From Myxococcaceae bacterium (GTDB taxonomy: Bacteria > Myxococcota_A > Polyangia > Polyangiales > Ga0077539), in contig SCUS01000092.1 in assembly GCA_004297725.1 (NCBI GenBank), positions 310,001 through 374,000 of the forward strand: a stretch of DNA of 64,000 nucleotides, in the 5' to 3' direction. The notes beneath the pieces are model-generated. The model saw nothing but the letters and a program-made list of their open reading frames with translations, ran no database searches and was not told where the DNA came from. Shown piece by piece: positions 42,820 through 51,674 of the stretch; position 1 is the first letter of the stretch; every line of letters starts with the position of its first letter. A program made the position numbers and the translations under genes.

Positions 42820-43412
42820 TGGGGAGGGCGAACCGGGCGGCGGTCGGGCTGGTGTTGTTGCTCAGCTGCACGCGCAACCCGTTCCGCGACCCCGGCTGCG
42901 AGCCGACCGGAGAAGATCCTGTTCCGATCGCGACTCTCGGGATGGTCGCGCTGTTCACGGAAGCGGGGGAGCCCATCGAACTGCCCAACGCCGTAGTGTC
43001 CTGTACGCAGGGGACCGCCGCGTTCGCTATTGCTCAGTATCGACCAGAGTTCGGCTTTGGCGCCGTCCTCGACAATGGCAGCGTGCGAGTCGTCCGCGGC
43101 GACGGCACGCTCTTCAACTACTACACCTGCGGTCTGTCTGGGATGGTGATCCTCCGACGCTGCTCCGAGCCGCTACGGGTTCGGGTCGAGGCGCCGGGCT
43201 GCGAGCCCTACGAGCGCTCGTTCACCTGGGACGAGAACTACGACCTCAACGGGCCCTATCAGACCAGTTTCCAGGTGCCCGTACGACTGCGGTGCGCGGG
43301 CGACGCCGGGGCCGATCCTTCGATGAGGGATATTCCGGCGCTCAATCGGGACTCCGGCAACCAGTCCCGCGACGCGGGCGTCGGCTTCGATGCCGGGGCG
43401 GAGGTCGATTGA
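42819..43412 (+). CDS. Lipoprotein of unknown function
   Basis: 197 residues, lipobox L-L-L-S-C near 17. A beta-rich core contains several cysteines (C-T-Q-G, Y-Y-T-C-G, R-R-C-S, P-G-C-E-P-Y-E-R-S-F), resembling a carboxypeptidase-regulatory or transthyretin-like fold (R-V-R-V-E-A-P-G-C-E-P-Y). The tail is Asp/Ala-rich. Codons here are less GC-biased than in flanking genes. Coupled to the large MYXO-CTERM-like protein. Confidence 0.65.
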   Translation: MGRANRAAVGLVLLLSCTRNPFRDPGCEPTGEDPVPIATLGMVALFTEAGEPIELPNAVVSCTQGTAAFAIAQYRPEFGFGAVLDNGSVRVVRGDGTLFNYYTCGLSGMVILRRCSEPLRVRVEAPGCEPYERSFTWDENYDLNGPYQTSFQVPVRLRCAGDAGADPSMRDIPALNRDSGNQSRDAGVGFDAGAEVD

Positions 43413-43530
43413 TACTGATGTCATGTCAGTGTGGCCGCTTTGATGCAAAAACCCCAAGCGTCAAACACGAGGCTTTTACCCCTGAACGGTTACGGGAGAT
43501 CGAAGCCATTCTGAGGACGCCACCCTCGCT

Positions 43531-44511
43531 TCACTCCACACACCGCGCGTCGTGCAGCCCCTGCGCGCGCCCTTCCGAGATCGTCACATAGCCTCTGCCG
43601 TCGGCGTGCCACCCCACGGACTCGCCCTGGGTCTCACTGGACACCAGCACCCGCTGAGGCGTCGCCCGGAAGATGTCCTCCCAAGGCGCCCCCTCCCCCA
43701 CGCTGAACTCCCATAGCCGGGTGTACGTCCGCACCAGCAGCCGCAGGGCGCAGGGGTGGATGTCCGCCGCGGTCACCAGCGCGTCGCCCCCTCCGGGCAG
43801 CGCGAGCGCCCCCACGCGCACCAGCGTCGCGACGCCGTCCGCCCGCAGCGGCTGCGGAAACCGGTACACCTCCGACGATCCGGTGCTCACCTTGGTGATC
43901 ACATAGACGTCACCCGTGTCGGGTCGCACCGCGAGGCTCTCCGCGTTGTGCGCCCCGTCCGGATACACAAAGGAGAACCGCTCCCAGGTGACGTCGCGCT
44001 GCGTCGCGGGACCGGCGCCCACCACCGGCTGCGATACCCGATAGACGGCATAGCCCGATCGCACCCGGTCGTTGTCGCCGATGTCCCCGAGGTACACGCA
44101 CTCCCCGGTGGGGCAAGGCCCGACCGCGATGTCCTCCCAGTCGACGGCGGTCGCTCCATGGAGGACGTAGGTGCCTCGGAGCGATCCGTTGCCGTCAATA
44201 GAGAAGAAGCGCGCGGTGTCACCCGAGTCGTTATGGACGAAGTACACCCCGGGCTGCGCGCGGCTCTCGGCGATACCCGATATCTCATCGAGGTCCGATG
44301 AGGAGAGGGTGCCGCTGGTCTCGGGTGACGCCGGGGTCGCGCATACCCCACAAGACGCCATCGGGACATCGCCCGACGCCATCGGGACATCGCTGGCGTC
44401 TTGAATGAGCGCGATGTCCGCGGGAGCGCCGTCGCCATACATCGGAGGGTCGGAGCTGCACCCGGCGAGGACCATCACCAACCCGAGGCGCGCGGAGAGC
44501 TGTGGGGACAT
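43531..44511 (-). CDS. Lipoprotein, beta-propeller-like
   Basis: 326 residues, with lipobox L-A-G-C (Cys18); a GTG directly before (44514) is a possible start. The linker repeats the phrase D-V-P-M-A-S. The mature part has propeller-like strands: G-V-Y-F-V-H-N-D-S-G-D-T-A-R-F-F-S-I-D, D-W-E-D-I-A-V-G-P, V-Y-L-G-D-I-G-D-N, and S-L-A-V-R-P-D-T-G-D-V-Y-V-I-T-K. That matches phytase-like/esterase-type propellers. The 118-nt gap at 43413-43530 is AT-richer but shows no clear signal. Confidence 0.72.
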   Translation of the reverse strand: MSPQLSARLGLVMVLAGCSSDPPMYGDGAPADIALIQDASDVPMASGDVPMASCGVCATPASPETSGTLSSSDLDEISGIAESRAQPGVYFVHNDSGDTARFFSIDGNGSLRGTYVLHGATAVDWEDIAVGPCPTGECVYLGDIGDNDRVRSGYAVYRVSQPVVGAGPATQRDVTWERFSFVYPDGAHNAESLAVRPDTGDVYVITKVSTGSSEVYRFPQPLRADGVATLVRVGALALPGGGDALVTAADIHPCALRLLVRTYTRLWEFSVGEGAPWEDIFRATPQRVLVSSETQGESVGWHADGRGYVTISEGRAQGLHDARCVE

Positions 44512-44594
44512 CACGGGGCGAGCTTGTAGCAGCCCCGCGGCCCCGGCTGTCAGATCCGTGCGGGTGCACCGGTCGGTGCGCTAGGGTGGCGGCC

Positions 44595-45671
44595 GTGAGC
44601 GACGACATGAACGAGGCCCTCGCGGCGCTGGCCAAGGGCACTGTGAAGCCGGTCTACGTGCTGGGCGGCAACGAGTGGCTGCTGGTCTCGCGCTGCATGA
44701 ACGCCGTGCGCACCGCCGTCGTCGGCACCGGGCCGCGCGGGCTCTCGGAGGACGTCTTCGACGGCGACAACATCACCGTCAACAACCTCATCGGGGCGTG
44801 CCGCACGCTCCCCATGATGGCCAAGCGTCGGCTGGTGATCGTGCGCCGCGCCGAGGAGATGGCCCAGAAGCTCAACGACAAGGACCAGCGGGAGTTCTTC
44901 GGATACATGGCGGCGCCGGAGCCCTCGACGGTGCTGATGCTGGTGGTGACCAAGTTCGACGGGCGCCGCACCTGGATCAACGAGGCCAGGAAGCACGGCT
45001 GGCTGGTGACGTGCAGCGTCCCCGGCGGCGACGACGACAAGAAGGTCGACGCCTGGCTCACCCAGTGGATCACCGCGGAGATGAAGGGCCGCAAGATCGC
45101 CGCGGAGCCCGGCGTGGTCGACCGCCTGGTGGCCTGGATCGGCCCGGAGCTGGGGATGCTCTCCGACGCGCTCGAACGGCTCTCGCTCTACACCGCGGGC
45201 GAGCCCATCACCCTCGCCGCGGTCGACGAGCTGGTCACGCCGGTGAGGGAGATCGAGAGCTTCGACCTGTCCGACGCCATCCTGATGCGCGACCTGCCGA
45301 GGGCGCTCGCCGACATCTCGCAGCTCAAGACCCAGCGGGTGGAGGCGCTGATGGTCCTCGGGTCGCTGGGCTACTCGCTGCGGCAGCTCGCTCGCGCCAA
45401 GCAGATGCTCTCGGTCAACCCCGAGGTGAACCTCTCCAAGGCCGTGTACATGCACGGCAAGCCGCCGGGCTGGCTGGCCAGCGCCGCTCGACGCTGGACG
45501 GTGCCGCAGGTGCACCGCGCGATGCGGGTGCTGGCCTCCACGGACGCGGCGCTCAAGGGCTCCAAGGGCTCCGCGATGGGAGCGCGACCGATGGGGGATT
45601 TCCGCGTGCTGGAGGAGTTCGCGATGACCCTGTGCAGCGGCGCCCCGGGCATGGGCGAACTGCCGGGTTAG
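44595..45671 (+). CDS. holA: DNA polymerase III delta subunit
   Basis: 358 residues; the GTG at 44595 and ATG at 44607 are both possible. It opens the beta sliding clamp as part of the clamp loader. Evidence: V-K-P-V-Y-V-L-G-G-N-E-W-L-L at the N-terminus, S-E-D-V-F-D-G-D-N, A-K-R-R-L-V-I-V-R, and the L-V-A-W-I-G-P-E-L-G-M-L-S-D-A-L-E-R-L-S-L helix, all HolA-like. It lacks a Walker A, as expected for delta. It overlaps the flavin reductase stop by 4 nt, convergently. Confidence 0.88.
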   Translation: MSDDMNEALAALAKGTVKPVYVLGGNEWLLVSRCMNAVRTAVVGTGPRGLSEDVFDGDNITVNNLIGACRTLPMMAKRRLVIVRRAEEMAQKLNDKDQREFFGYMAAPEPSTVLMLVVTKFDGRRTWINEARKHGWLVTCSVPGGDDDKKVDAWLTQWITAEMKGRKIAAEPGVVDRLVAWIGPELGMLSDALERLSLYTAGEPITLAAVDELVTPVREIESFDLSDAILMRDLPRALADISQLKTQRVEALMVLGSLGYSLRQLARAKQMLSVNPEVNLSKAVYMHGKPPGWLASAARRWTVPQVHRAMRVLASTDAALKGSKGSAMGARPMGDFRVLEEFAMTLCSGAPGMGELPG

Positions 45672-46195
45672 AGCGGGTCGACGGAGCCGTAGGCGCGGTC
45701 GTGGTAGACGAGCGCCTCGCCCGGGTGGCCGAGGTGCAGCGCGGTGACGTCGCCGAGCACCAGGGTGTGGTCGCCCGCGTCGACGAAGCCGCGCACGGTG
45801 GCCGAGAAGGCCCCGAGGGAGCCCGCGAGCAGCGCCACGCCGGCCGGGTCGCGGACGATGGGGAGGTCGCTCCAGACGAAGTTGCGGTGCTCGTGCGGCT
45901 GCGCGAAGGCGTCGGCGAGGGAGCGCTGGTCGCGGGCCAGGAGGTTGACCGCGAAGGCCCCGGCGTCGCGCATCATGGCCGCGGCGCTCGACGCGTTGCT
46001 GGCGGAGACCAGCACGATGGGCGGATCGATGGAGACCGTCAGGAAGGCCGTCGCGGTGAAGCCGTCGTCCGGGCGCGCGGGGTCGCCGGGGCGCACGGTG
46101 ACCACGGTGACGCTGGCGGCCCAGAGCCGGGCGAGGGTGCGGTAGTGCGCAGCGTCGCTCGCGGCGAAGGTCTCGAAGGCGTTGCCCTCAGCCAC
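45668..46195 (-). CDS. Flavin reductase family protein (DIM6/NTAB, FMN-binding split barrel)
   Basis: 175 residues, characteristic length. The F-T-A-T-A-F-L-T-V-S-I-D-P-P-I-V-L-V-S segment and F-A-V-N-L-L-A-R-D-Q binds FMN in the HpaC/DIM6 family. It uses NAD(P)H to supply reduced flavin to a monooxygenase, none of which is nearby. It overlaps the carbonic anhydrase gene by 8 nt, so belongs to its operon. Confidence 0.9.
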   Translation of the reverse strand: MAEGNAFETFAASDAAHYRTLARLWAASVTVVTVRPGDPARPDDGFTATAFLTVSIDPPIVLVSASNASSAAAMMRDAGAFAVNLLARDQRSLADAFAQPHEHRNFVWSDLPIVRDPAGVALLAGSLGAFSATVRGFVDAGDHTLVLGDVTALHLGHPGEALVYHDRAYGSVDPL

Positions 46196-46823
46196 CGCGC
46201 TGGATCTCGCTGGCGTCGATGAAGCCCCCCTGCTCGACGTCGAGGACGCGGATGCGGGTCTGGTAGAGGTCGTAGATCCAGGCGTGGAGGTGCACCGCGC
46301 CGGACTCCAGCTTCTCTCGCACGACGTCGTAGGTGATGAGGTTCTCGAGGGCCTGGATGACGTTCTCCTCGACGCCGCGGCGCCAGACGGCCTCGGGGTC
46401 GTCGCCGGCGCCGAAGCCCCGGCGGGCGGCCGGGGCGACGCCCTGCAGCCACTCGTGCAGCGAGGGGTGGCCGGCGCGCAGGGGCTCGAGGTCGTCGAGC
46501 GCGGCCTTCACGCCGCCGCAGCCGTAGTGGCCGCACACGATGATGTCGGGCACCTCCAGGGTGCCGACGGCGTAGTCGACGGCGGCCCCGACGCTGGCGT
46601 CGGAGTGGTCGAGCGTCGGGACGAAGTTGCCGATGTTGCGCAGCACGAAGAGCTCGCCGAAGCCCGCGCTGGTCAGGTACTCGGGCACCACGCGGGAGTC
46701 CGAGCAGCCGATGAAGAGGGCGCTGGGGCGCTGGTCTTCGCGGGCGAGCCGGCGGAGGTACTCGCGCTCGTGGAAGTAGCGGCGCTGGAACAGCCCGTGG
46801 CCGTCGAGGAGGGAGTCGGTCAT
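46188..46823 (-). CDS. Beta-carbonic anhydrase
   Basis: 211 residues. Zinc ligands are Cys40 in C-S-D-S-R and the His/Cys of G-H-Y-G-C-G-G near 98-101, with Asp42 and Arg44 as the catalytic dyad. It interconverts CO2 and bicarbonate. The start is 9 nt after the stop of the bestrophin gene, on the same strand, which suggests a functional pairing with a possible bicarbonate channel. Confidence 0.95.
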   Translation of the reverse strand: MTDSLLDGHGLFQRRYFHEREYLRRLAREDQRPSALFIGCSDSRVVPEYLTSAGFGELFVLRNIGNFVPTLDHSDASVGAAVDYAVGTLEVPDIIVCGHYGCGGVKAALDDLEPLRAGHPSLHEWLQGVAPAARRGFGAGDDPEAVWRRGVEENVIQALENLITYDVVREKLESGAVHLHAWIYDLYQTRIRVLDVEQGGFIDASEIQRGG

Positions 46824-46832
46824 GGCGTCACC

Positions 46833-47705
46833 TTAGGATGCGTTGGCGGGCAGAAAGGCCCGGAGGTTCTGTTCGATGGTGGTGCAGAAGCGGTCGAGGG
46901 GGAGGTCGTTGTCGTCGACGCCGAAGGGCTCCTCGATCTCGACGCCGATCTCCTCGATGCCGAGGAGGACGTACGCGACGATCATGGTCACGGGCACGGT
47001 GGTCCACCCGAAGCTCAGCACGAGCGCCATCGGGAGGGTGCCGCAGTAGACCGCGAGGGCTCGCCGGAGGTGCACCACGTACGCGAAGGGCAGCGGGGTG
47101 CGCTTGATGCGCTCGCACGCGCCGATGCAGTCGATGAGCACCTGGACGTTCTGCTCGATGATGGCCTGCTGGACGTCGGTGATGAGCCCCCGGCGCTGCC
47201 CTTCGGCGATCTCTCGCGAGATGGCCATGCCGATGGCGAGCGGGGGGTGCTGGGAGCCGCTCAGCCGCTCGGCCTGGGCGGGGTCGAGCTCTTCGGCGAT
47301 GGGCCCGAGCCCGTGCTTGTTCCGGAGGGAGCTCATGCAGGCGTAGGAGAACGCCATGTCGAGCCGCACGATGCGGGCGACCAGGGCCTGGTCGGCGGCG
47401 AAGAGGGCGGCGGTGGAGCGGGCGAGGTTGCGCGACTCGTTGACGATCGAGCCCCAGAGCTTACGCGCCTCCCAGAAGCGGTCGTAGGAGGCGTTGGTGC
47501 GAAACACCAGCAGCAGGCCGAGGGGGGTGCCGATGAGGGCGTGCACCTTCTCCGTCGACTGGAACTCGTGCCAGTGGTGGTTGAGCAGGACGACCAGCAC
47601 GGCTGCCAGCCCGCAGACCAGGGCGCGGTACCCGATGGTGCGGGCCATGGAGCCCCGGACGGCGAAGAAGTGGTCGCGCCACTGGTGGGGTTCGTAGTCG
47701 ATCAC
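46833..47705 (-). CDS. Bestrophin family anion channel
   Basis: 290 residues from a GTG at 47705. Hydrophobic helices and the bestrophin landmarks L-V-F-R-T-N-A-S-Y-D-R-F-W-E-A-R and W-G-S-I-V-N-E-S-R-N near 70-95, and a late G-I-E-E-I-G-V-E-I-E-E-P-F-G-V-D-D-N-D-L-P-L are diagnostic of UPF0187/bestrophin proteins. These form pentameric ion channels; eukaryotic plastid members carry bicarbonate. It is first in the operon with a beta-carbonic anhydrase. Confidence 0.9.
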   Translation of the reverse strand: MIDYEPHQWRDHFFAVRGSMARTIGYRALVCGLAAVLVVLLNHHWHEFQSTEKVHALIGTPLGLLLVFRTNASYDRFWEARKLWGSIVNESRNLARSTAALFAADQALVARIVRLDMAFSYACMSSLRNKHGLGPIAEELDPAQAERLSGSQHPPLAIGMAISREIAEGQRRGLITDVQQAIIEQNVQVLIDCIGACERIKRTPLPFAYVVHLRRALAVYCGTLPMALVLSFGWTTVPVTMIVAYVLLGIEEIGVEIEEPFGVDDNDLPLDRFCTTIEQNLRAFLPANAS

Positions 47706-47800
47706 GGCGGCGACTCTACACAAGCCGCCATCAAACGTGACGTCCGCGCTCGCGGCGTGCAGAGTGGGGGGTGGAGGAGCTCGAGGAGCTGAGAACCCCA

Positions 47801-48283
47801 ATGACCGACGCCGTAACGAACCGAGTCCCCTGGAAGACGATGCTCGTGCCGACGGACTTCTCGGCGGGAGCGCGCGCCGCCCTCAGCCTTGCGGCCGACC
47901 TCGCGAAGGTGCACGGCGCAAAGCTGGTGGTGCTGCACGTGGCCGAGCTGCTCCCGGGGCTCACCGCCGACACGGTGGTGCACGCCGAGGGAGGAGCCCC
48001 GATGCGCCTGGAGGACTTCCACCGGTCCCAGACCATGGCGTGGATGGAGCAGGACCGGGCGCTGGCCCATGCCCGAGAGGTTCCGATCGACCTGGTGTTC
48101 GTCCTGGGCGAGGTGGTGCCGACGGTGATCACCGAGGCGAGGCTGCGTCACGCCGACGTGATCGTGATGGGCACGCACGGGCGCAGCGGCCTGGCCCACC
48201 TTGTGATGGGCAGCGTGGCCGAGCGGGTGCTACGGCAGTCCCCGGTGCCGGTGCTCACCGTCAGGGTGCCCGACGCGCCGTGA
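47801..48283 (+). CDS. Universal stress protein (UspA family)
   Basis: 160 residues from the ATG at 47801; a GTG at 47771 would add ten. M-L-V-P-T-D-F-S near the start and G-T-H-G-R-S-G-L-A-H-L-V-M-G-S-V-A-E-R-V near the end give the ATP-binding G-x2-G-x9-G-S/T pattern of the ATP-binding subgroup. Role in stress survival is general for the family. Divergent from bestrophin. Confidence 0.94.
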   Translation: MTDAVTNRVPWKTMLVPTDFSAGARAALSLAADLAKVHGAKLVVLHVAELLPGLTADTVVHAEGGAPMRLEDFHRSQTMAWMEQDRALAHAREVPIDLVFVLGEVVPTVITEARLRHADVIVMGTHGRSGLAHLVMGSVAERVLRQSPVPVLTVRVPDAP

Positions 48284-48312
48284 AGGGGATTGAGTTTTCC
48301 CCAGCCATGGGC

Positions 48313-48330
48313 CATTTCTATGGAGAAATG
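48313..48330 (+). terminator. Hairpin between usp and kinase
   Basis: Perfect 7-bp inverted repeat CATTTCT / AGAAATG with loop ATGG, 29 nt after the usp stop, in a gap that is unusually AT-rich. No T-run follows; it may end the usp transcript or regulate the kinase 59 nt further on. Confidence 0.35.
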
Positions 48331-48388
48331 CTCTTGCCGTACTTTGACGCAACCTGCTTAAGGCGAGAGAGAGCTTAGGGAGCTGTCG

Positions 48389-50761
48389 ATGAGCGATCCT
48401 GTCAACGTGCCGCGTGACAGCTTCTTGCCGTCAAGCGGCACGTCGCGGGTCGGCCAGTACGATCTCCTTACCCCCCTCGGTAAAGGGGGCATGGCCTACG
48501 TCTACCTCGCCCGGAAGATGGGGAGCGGCGGCTTCGAGCGCCTCGTGGCGGTCAAGGTCATGCACCGCAACATCGCCGCGGACGAGGAGTTCGTGCAGAT
48601 GTTCCTGGACGAGGCGCGGCTCGCGGCGCGCATCCACCACCCCAACGTGGTGCCCATCCTCGACCTGGGAAACGACGACGGCCTGCTCTACATGGTCATG
48701 GATTACATCGAGGGCGACACCCTCGCGGCGATCCAGCGCACCGCCATCGGGCTCGCCCGCACCATCCCCGTCGGCATCTCGCTGCGCATCGTCCTCGACG
48801 CGCTCATCGGCCTCGACGCGGCGCACAACCTCCGCGGCCCCGACGGCGAGTCGCTCCAGCTCATCCACCGCGACGTCTCGCCGCAGAACATCCTCGTCGG
48901 CTCCGACGGCGCCGCGCGCCTCGTGGACTTCGGCATCGCCCGCGCCGAGCGCAGGCTCTCGCTCACCAGCGTCGGGATGCTCAAGGGCAAGGCGCCCTTC
49001 ATGGCCCCGGAGCAGCTGGAGGGCGGCGTGGTCGACCGGCGCGCCGACGTGTTCTCGATGGGCGTCACGCTCTGGGAGACGCTGGCGCTGCGGCGGTGCT
49101 TCCCCGCGCGCTCCCGCCCCGACCTGCTGCAGGAGTCGCTGAGGGCGCCGTACCGCTCGCTGCTGATGTTCACCGACCAGATCCCCGAGGTGCTCGACGG
49201 GCTCTGCGAGAAGGCCCTCGCGTACGACCCGGACGATCGCTACCCCACCGCGGCTGCCTTCGCCGACGCCATCGAGGCCAACTTCCGGGCCGACATCGCC
49301 ACGCAGCGACAGGTCGGGCAGTTCATGTCCGCGGTGGTCGCAGACAAGATCGGCCGAGAGCGCGAGGCCGTGCGCAACGCCTCCACGCGCACCTCGGGCA
49401 CCGAGGACTCCCGAAGCCGACCCAGCCCCGATCCCCACTCGGTGCTCGGCAGGGTCGACTCCGCGGTGAAGTCGGTGAAGTCCAATCCCGATCCGGCGAA
49501 CACCGGCCTGCGCCACCGCGCGGACTCCATCAAGCCGCTCGAGCTGCGCGCGCCCACGCCCCCGCCCAGCCTCGAACTGCAGACCTCCGTGGGCCTCGGG
49601 CCGGTGATCCCGCCCAACAACCCGCCGATGCGTGCGCCCACCCCGGCGCCCACGGGTGACCGCAGGCGATTGCAGGCGAGCGACCACGAGCTGTCCGATC
49701 AGCCCACCAGGGTGAAGCAGGCCCCGCTGGCGGCCCCCGGGCGCGCGTCTCCCCAGAAGGACCAGTACTCCGACCTTCCGGAGATGCCCAAGTCGGACTC
49801 GATGATGCGCCTGCCCGACCTGCCCGACCTCGAGGCTGCGACCTCGGTGGCGAAGCACCAGGCCCTCCAGCGCCCGGCGGTCACCTCCACGGAGAGCCGC
49901 AGCGAGGCCCCCCGCAAGGCAGGCGGCTCCCGACGCTTCTCGACGATGGCCGGCGGTGGCCTGCCGCACACCCGCGCGCCTACCCCGGCCACGGGCACCG
50001 CGGCGCCGAACTTCGGCGCGCCGTCTCGCATCTCGGCGACCGAAGACTCGGCGATGTCGCGGCCGCGCGCCCAGCCGAGGCCGGAGATGCCCGCAGCCCC
50101 TCCTGCCGTCCCGGTGATCGAGCGCGTCGCGCGCCCGCGCCCCCCGACGATGGCGGGCATGAGGGTGCCGACCGAGCTTCGCAAGGACCACGTCGAGGAG
50201 CTGCCGAGGGCCCTGAACGAGCCTGGCGTGATGAGGGCTCCGACGCCGCCCGGCACGCCGCGACAGGCGCCGCTCGGGCTGAGAGCGCCGACGCCTCCGG
50301 GCGGGCGCCCTCAGGCGCCTCAGAACTTCAACCAGCTGGAGGCGCTGATCTCCACGGCCCCCGCGGAGATCGACGAGCACGAGGCTCCCATCGACATGGG
50401 CCGCGGGCGGGCGCCGGTCCGGCGGGAGCCTGATGCCTCGCAGTCCGCTGCGGCCGAGCCGGGCGCGTCGGTGATGCGCGCGCCGACGCCCGCTGGGGTT
50501 CGGGCGAGGAGCGAGCACAGCAACGCGGAGATGCGCCCGGTGACGCCGGCCCTCGGTCGGGCGAAGCTGCCGCTCACGATGCCGGTGCCCAGCGTCCCAC
50601 CGGAGGTGGAAGACGGGGAGGCCGAGCTGGAGAGGCACCGGGTGCGACCGCAGGCCTTCGTCGAGCCGCCGACGGGCCTGCCGCTCTTCGCGCGGGTCGC
50701 GATCGCGCTGGTGCTCTTCGCCCTGCTGTCCTTCGCGGGCTGGCACCTGATGCATCAGTGA
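48389..50761 (+). CDS. Hanks-type Ser/Thr kinase with repeated RAPTP motifs and C-terminal membrane helix
   Basis: 790 residues. Gly loop L-G-K-G-G-M-A-Y-V at 30-38, Lys56, H-R-D-V-S-P-Q-N with Asp162, D-F-G from 180, M-A-P-E-Q. The kinase ends near 310. Residues from about 330 to 760 are disordered and contain at least six copies of R-A-P-T-P in variants such as M-R-A-P-T-P-P-G. A single hydrophobic segment (about 765-785) ends the protein two residues from its C-terminus, so it is tail-anchored with no outer sensor. The repeats could be phospho-accepting Thr-Pro sites or docking points. The Gly-loop codons contain a TTAC-N8-GTAA copy. Confidence 0.9.
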   Translation: MSDPVNVPRDSFLPSSGTSRVGQYDLLTPLGKGGMAYVYLARKMGSGGFERLVAVKVMHRNIAADEEFVQMFLDEARLAARIHHPNVVPILDLGNDDGLLYMVMDYIEGDTLAAIQRTAIGLARTIPVGISLRIVLDALIGLDAAHNLRGPDGESLQLIHRDVSPQNILVGSDGAARLVDFGIARAERRLSLTSVGMLKGKAPFMAPEQLEGGVVDRRADVFSMGVTLWETLALRRCFPARSRPDLLQESLRAPYRSLLMFTDQIPEVLDGLCEKALAYDPDDRYPTAAAFADAIEANFRADIATQRQVGQFMSAVVADKIGREREAVRNASTRTSGTEDSRSRPSPDPHSVLGRVDSAVKSVKSNPDPANTGLRHRADSIKPLELRAPTPPPSLELQTSVGLGPVIPPNNPPMRAPTPAPTGDRRRLQASDHELSDQPTRVKQAPLAAPGRASPQKDQYSDLPEMPKSDSMMRLPDLPDLEAATSVAKHQALQRPAVTSTESRSEAPRKAGGSRRFSTMAGGGLPHTRAPTPATGTAAPNFGAPSRISATEDSAMSRPRAQPRPEMPAAPPAVPVIERVARPRPPTMAGMRVPTELRKDHVEELPRALNEPGVMRAPTPPGTPRQAPLGLRAPTPPGGRPQAPQNFNQLEALISTAPAEIDEHEAPIDMGRGRAPVRREPDASQSAAAEPGASVMRAPTPAGVRARSEHSNAEMRPVTPALGRAKLPLTMPVPSVPPEVEDGEAELERHRVRPQAFVEPPTGLPLFARVAIALVLFALLSFAGWHLMHQ
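48468..48483. repeat. Dispersed palindrome TTAC-N8-GTAA in kinase gene
   Basis: TTACCCCCCTCGGTAA, also TTACC-N6-GGTAA; its frame gives CTT-ACC and GGT-AAA, unusual A/T-ending codons for this gene. Confidence 0.7.
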
Positions 50762-50826
50762 GAGAGGGATCGGGGCGTCGCGGGGTCTTCCGCGCGCCCC
50801 GGTGAAGGCTCAGCGGCGGGCGCTGA

Positions 50827-51549
50827 TCAGAAGGTGCCGGAGAGCAGCGGGATGCGCAGCTCGGACACCGCCGTCAGGCCGTACTGACGCACCTCCTGGA
50901 CGGTGAGGTTGGCCCCGACGTGGATGGCAGGGACCGCGAGCGAGAGGCCGCCGGGGCCCATGTCGAGCAGGCCCGTCGGGCGAAACGCGGGGCGCGCGGC
51001 GAGCTGGCGGGGGGAGCGGCGCGCCGGAGGCAGGATGTCGGAGGTCGTCCCGGAGGTGGCGCCGGGCGCGGGGGCTGCGGCCGGAGCAGCGCCCGGCGGA
51101 GCGGCCGCGGGGGTGGTCGTGCTCTCGTCGAGCGGACCGGTCGACGGCGCGTTGTCTTCCGCGGGCTGGTCGCGCTCGGGGCTGTAGGCCGTGGCGCCGA
51201 TGGTCGCGATGGTGGTCGGGATGATGAGCCCGAGGCCCACCACCAGCGTGCCGACGGTGAGGCCGGTGAGGGTGGTGTCGCCCTCGGCGGCCTGCTCGAG
51301 GAAGTAGCCGCCGACGCCGCCCGCGATGGCGCCGAGGCCGCCGCCCACGAGGTAGGCCCAGGTCGGCCGAGCGCCCGCGGCGGCTTCGATCAGCATCACG
51401 GCCTCGCCGCCCAGGAGCGCGCAGCCCGCGATGCCCTTGCCCGTGGGAGACACGGCGTTGACCGTCTGCGCCTGCGCCTCCCGGGGCGAGCCCAGGGAAA
51501 CCGCACCGAACACACCTGCGAGCGAGACGAGAACCACGGCCGTGCGCAT
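50827..51549 (-). CDS. Secreted protein with Gly-zipper hydrophobic segment
   Basis: 240 residues with a signal peptide ending near A-Q-A-Q (about 28). Residues 60-120 are Gly/Ala/Val-rich, with G-G-G-L-G-A-I-A-G-G-V-G-G-Y (glycine zipper) and a second hydrophobic stretch, followed by a disordered Pro/Ala region and a C-terminus ending in L-S-G-T-F. No known family. Convergent with the preceding kinase gene and 125 nt away from the downstream gene on the same strand. Confidence 0.6.
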   Translation of the reverse strand: MRTAVVLVSLAGVFGAVSLGSPREAQAQTVNAVSPTGKGIAGCALLGGEAVMLIEAAAGARPTWAYLVGGGLGAIAGGVGGYFLEQAAEGDTTLTGLTVGTLVVGLGLIIPTTIATIGATAYSPERDQPAEDNAPSTGPLDESTTTPAAAPPGAAPAAAPAPGATSGTTSDILPPARRSPRQLAARPAFRPTGLLDMGPGGLSLAVPAIHVGANLTVQEVRQYGLTAVSELRIPLLSGTF

Positions 51550-51674
51550 GAGACCTCCGTACGAAGAACTTCCCGGTATGCGAGGTGGTTGCCCCGGTCG
51601 CAGGAAACGTTCGCCACGCTAGCATCGGGCCGCGCGCAGCATCAAGGGAGCCCTGGGTCGCGCGGGGGCCCCGT

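Noticed and set aside
43413..43530. Small RNA or gene in the AT-richer gap
   Set aside because: No stable hairpin, start codon with good ribosome-binding site, or tRNA-like pattern seen.
48334..48361. Possible promoter TTGACG or TTGCCG before the 790-residue kinase gene
   Set aside because: No convincing -10 element at the right distance; reported only as an AT-rich gap with a hairpin.
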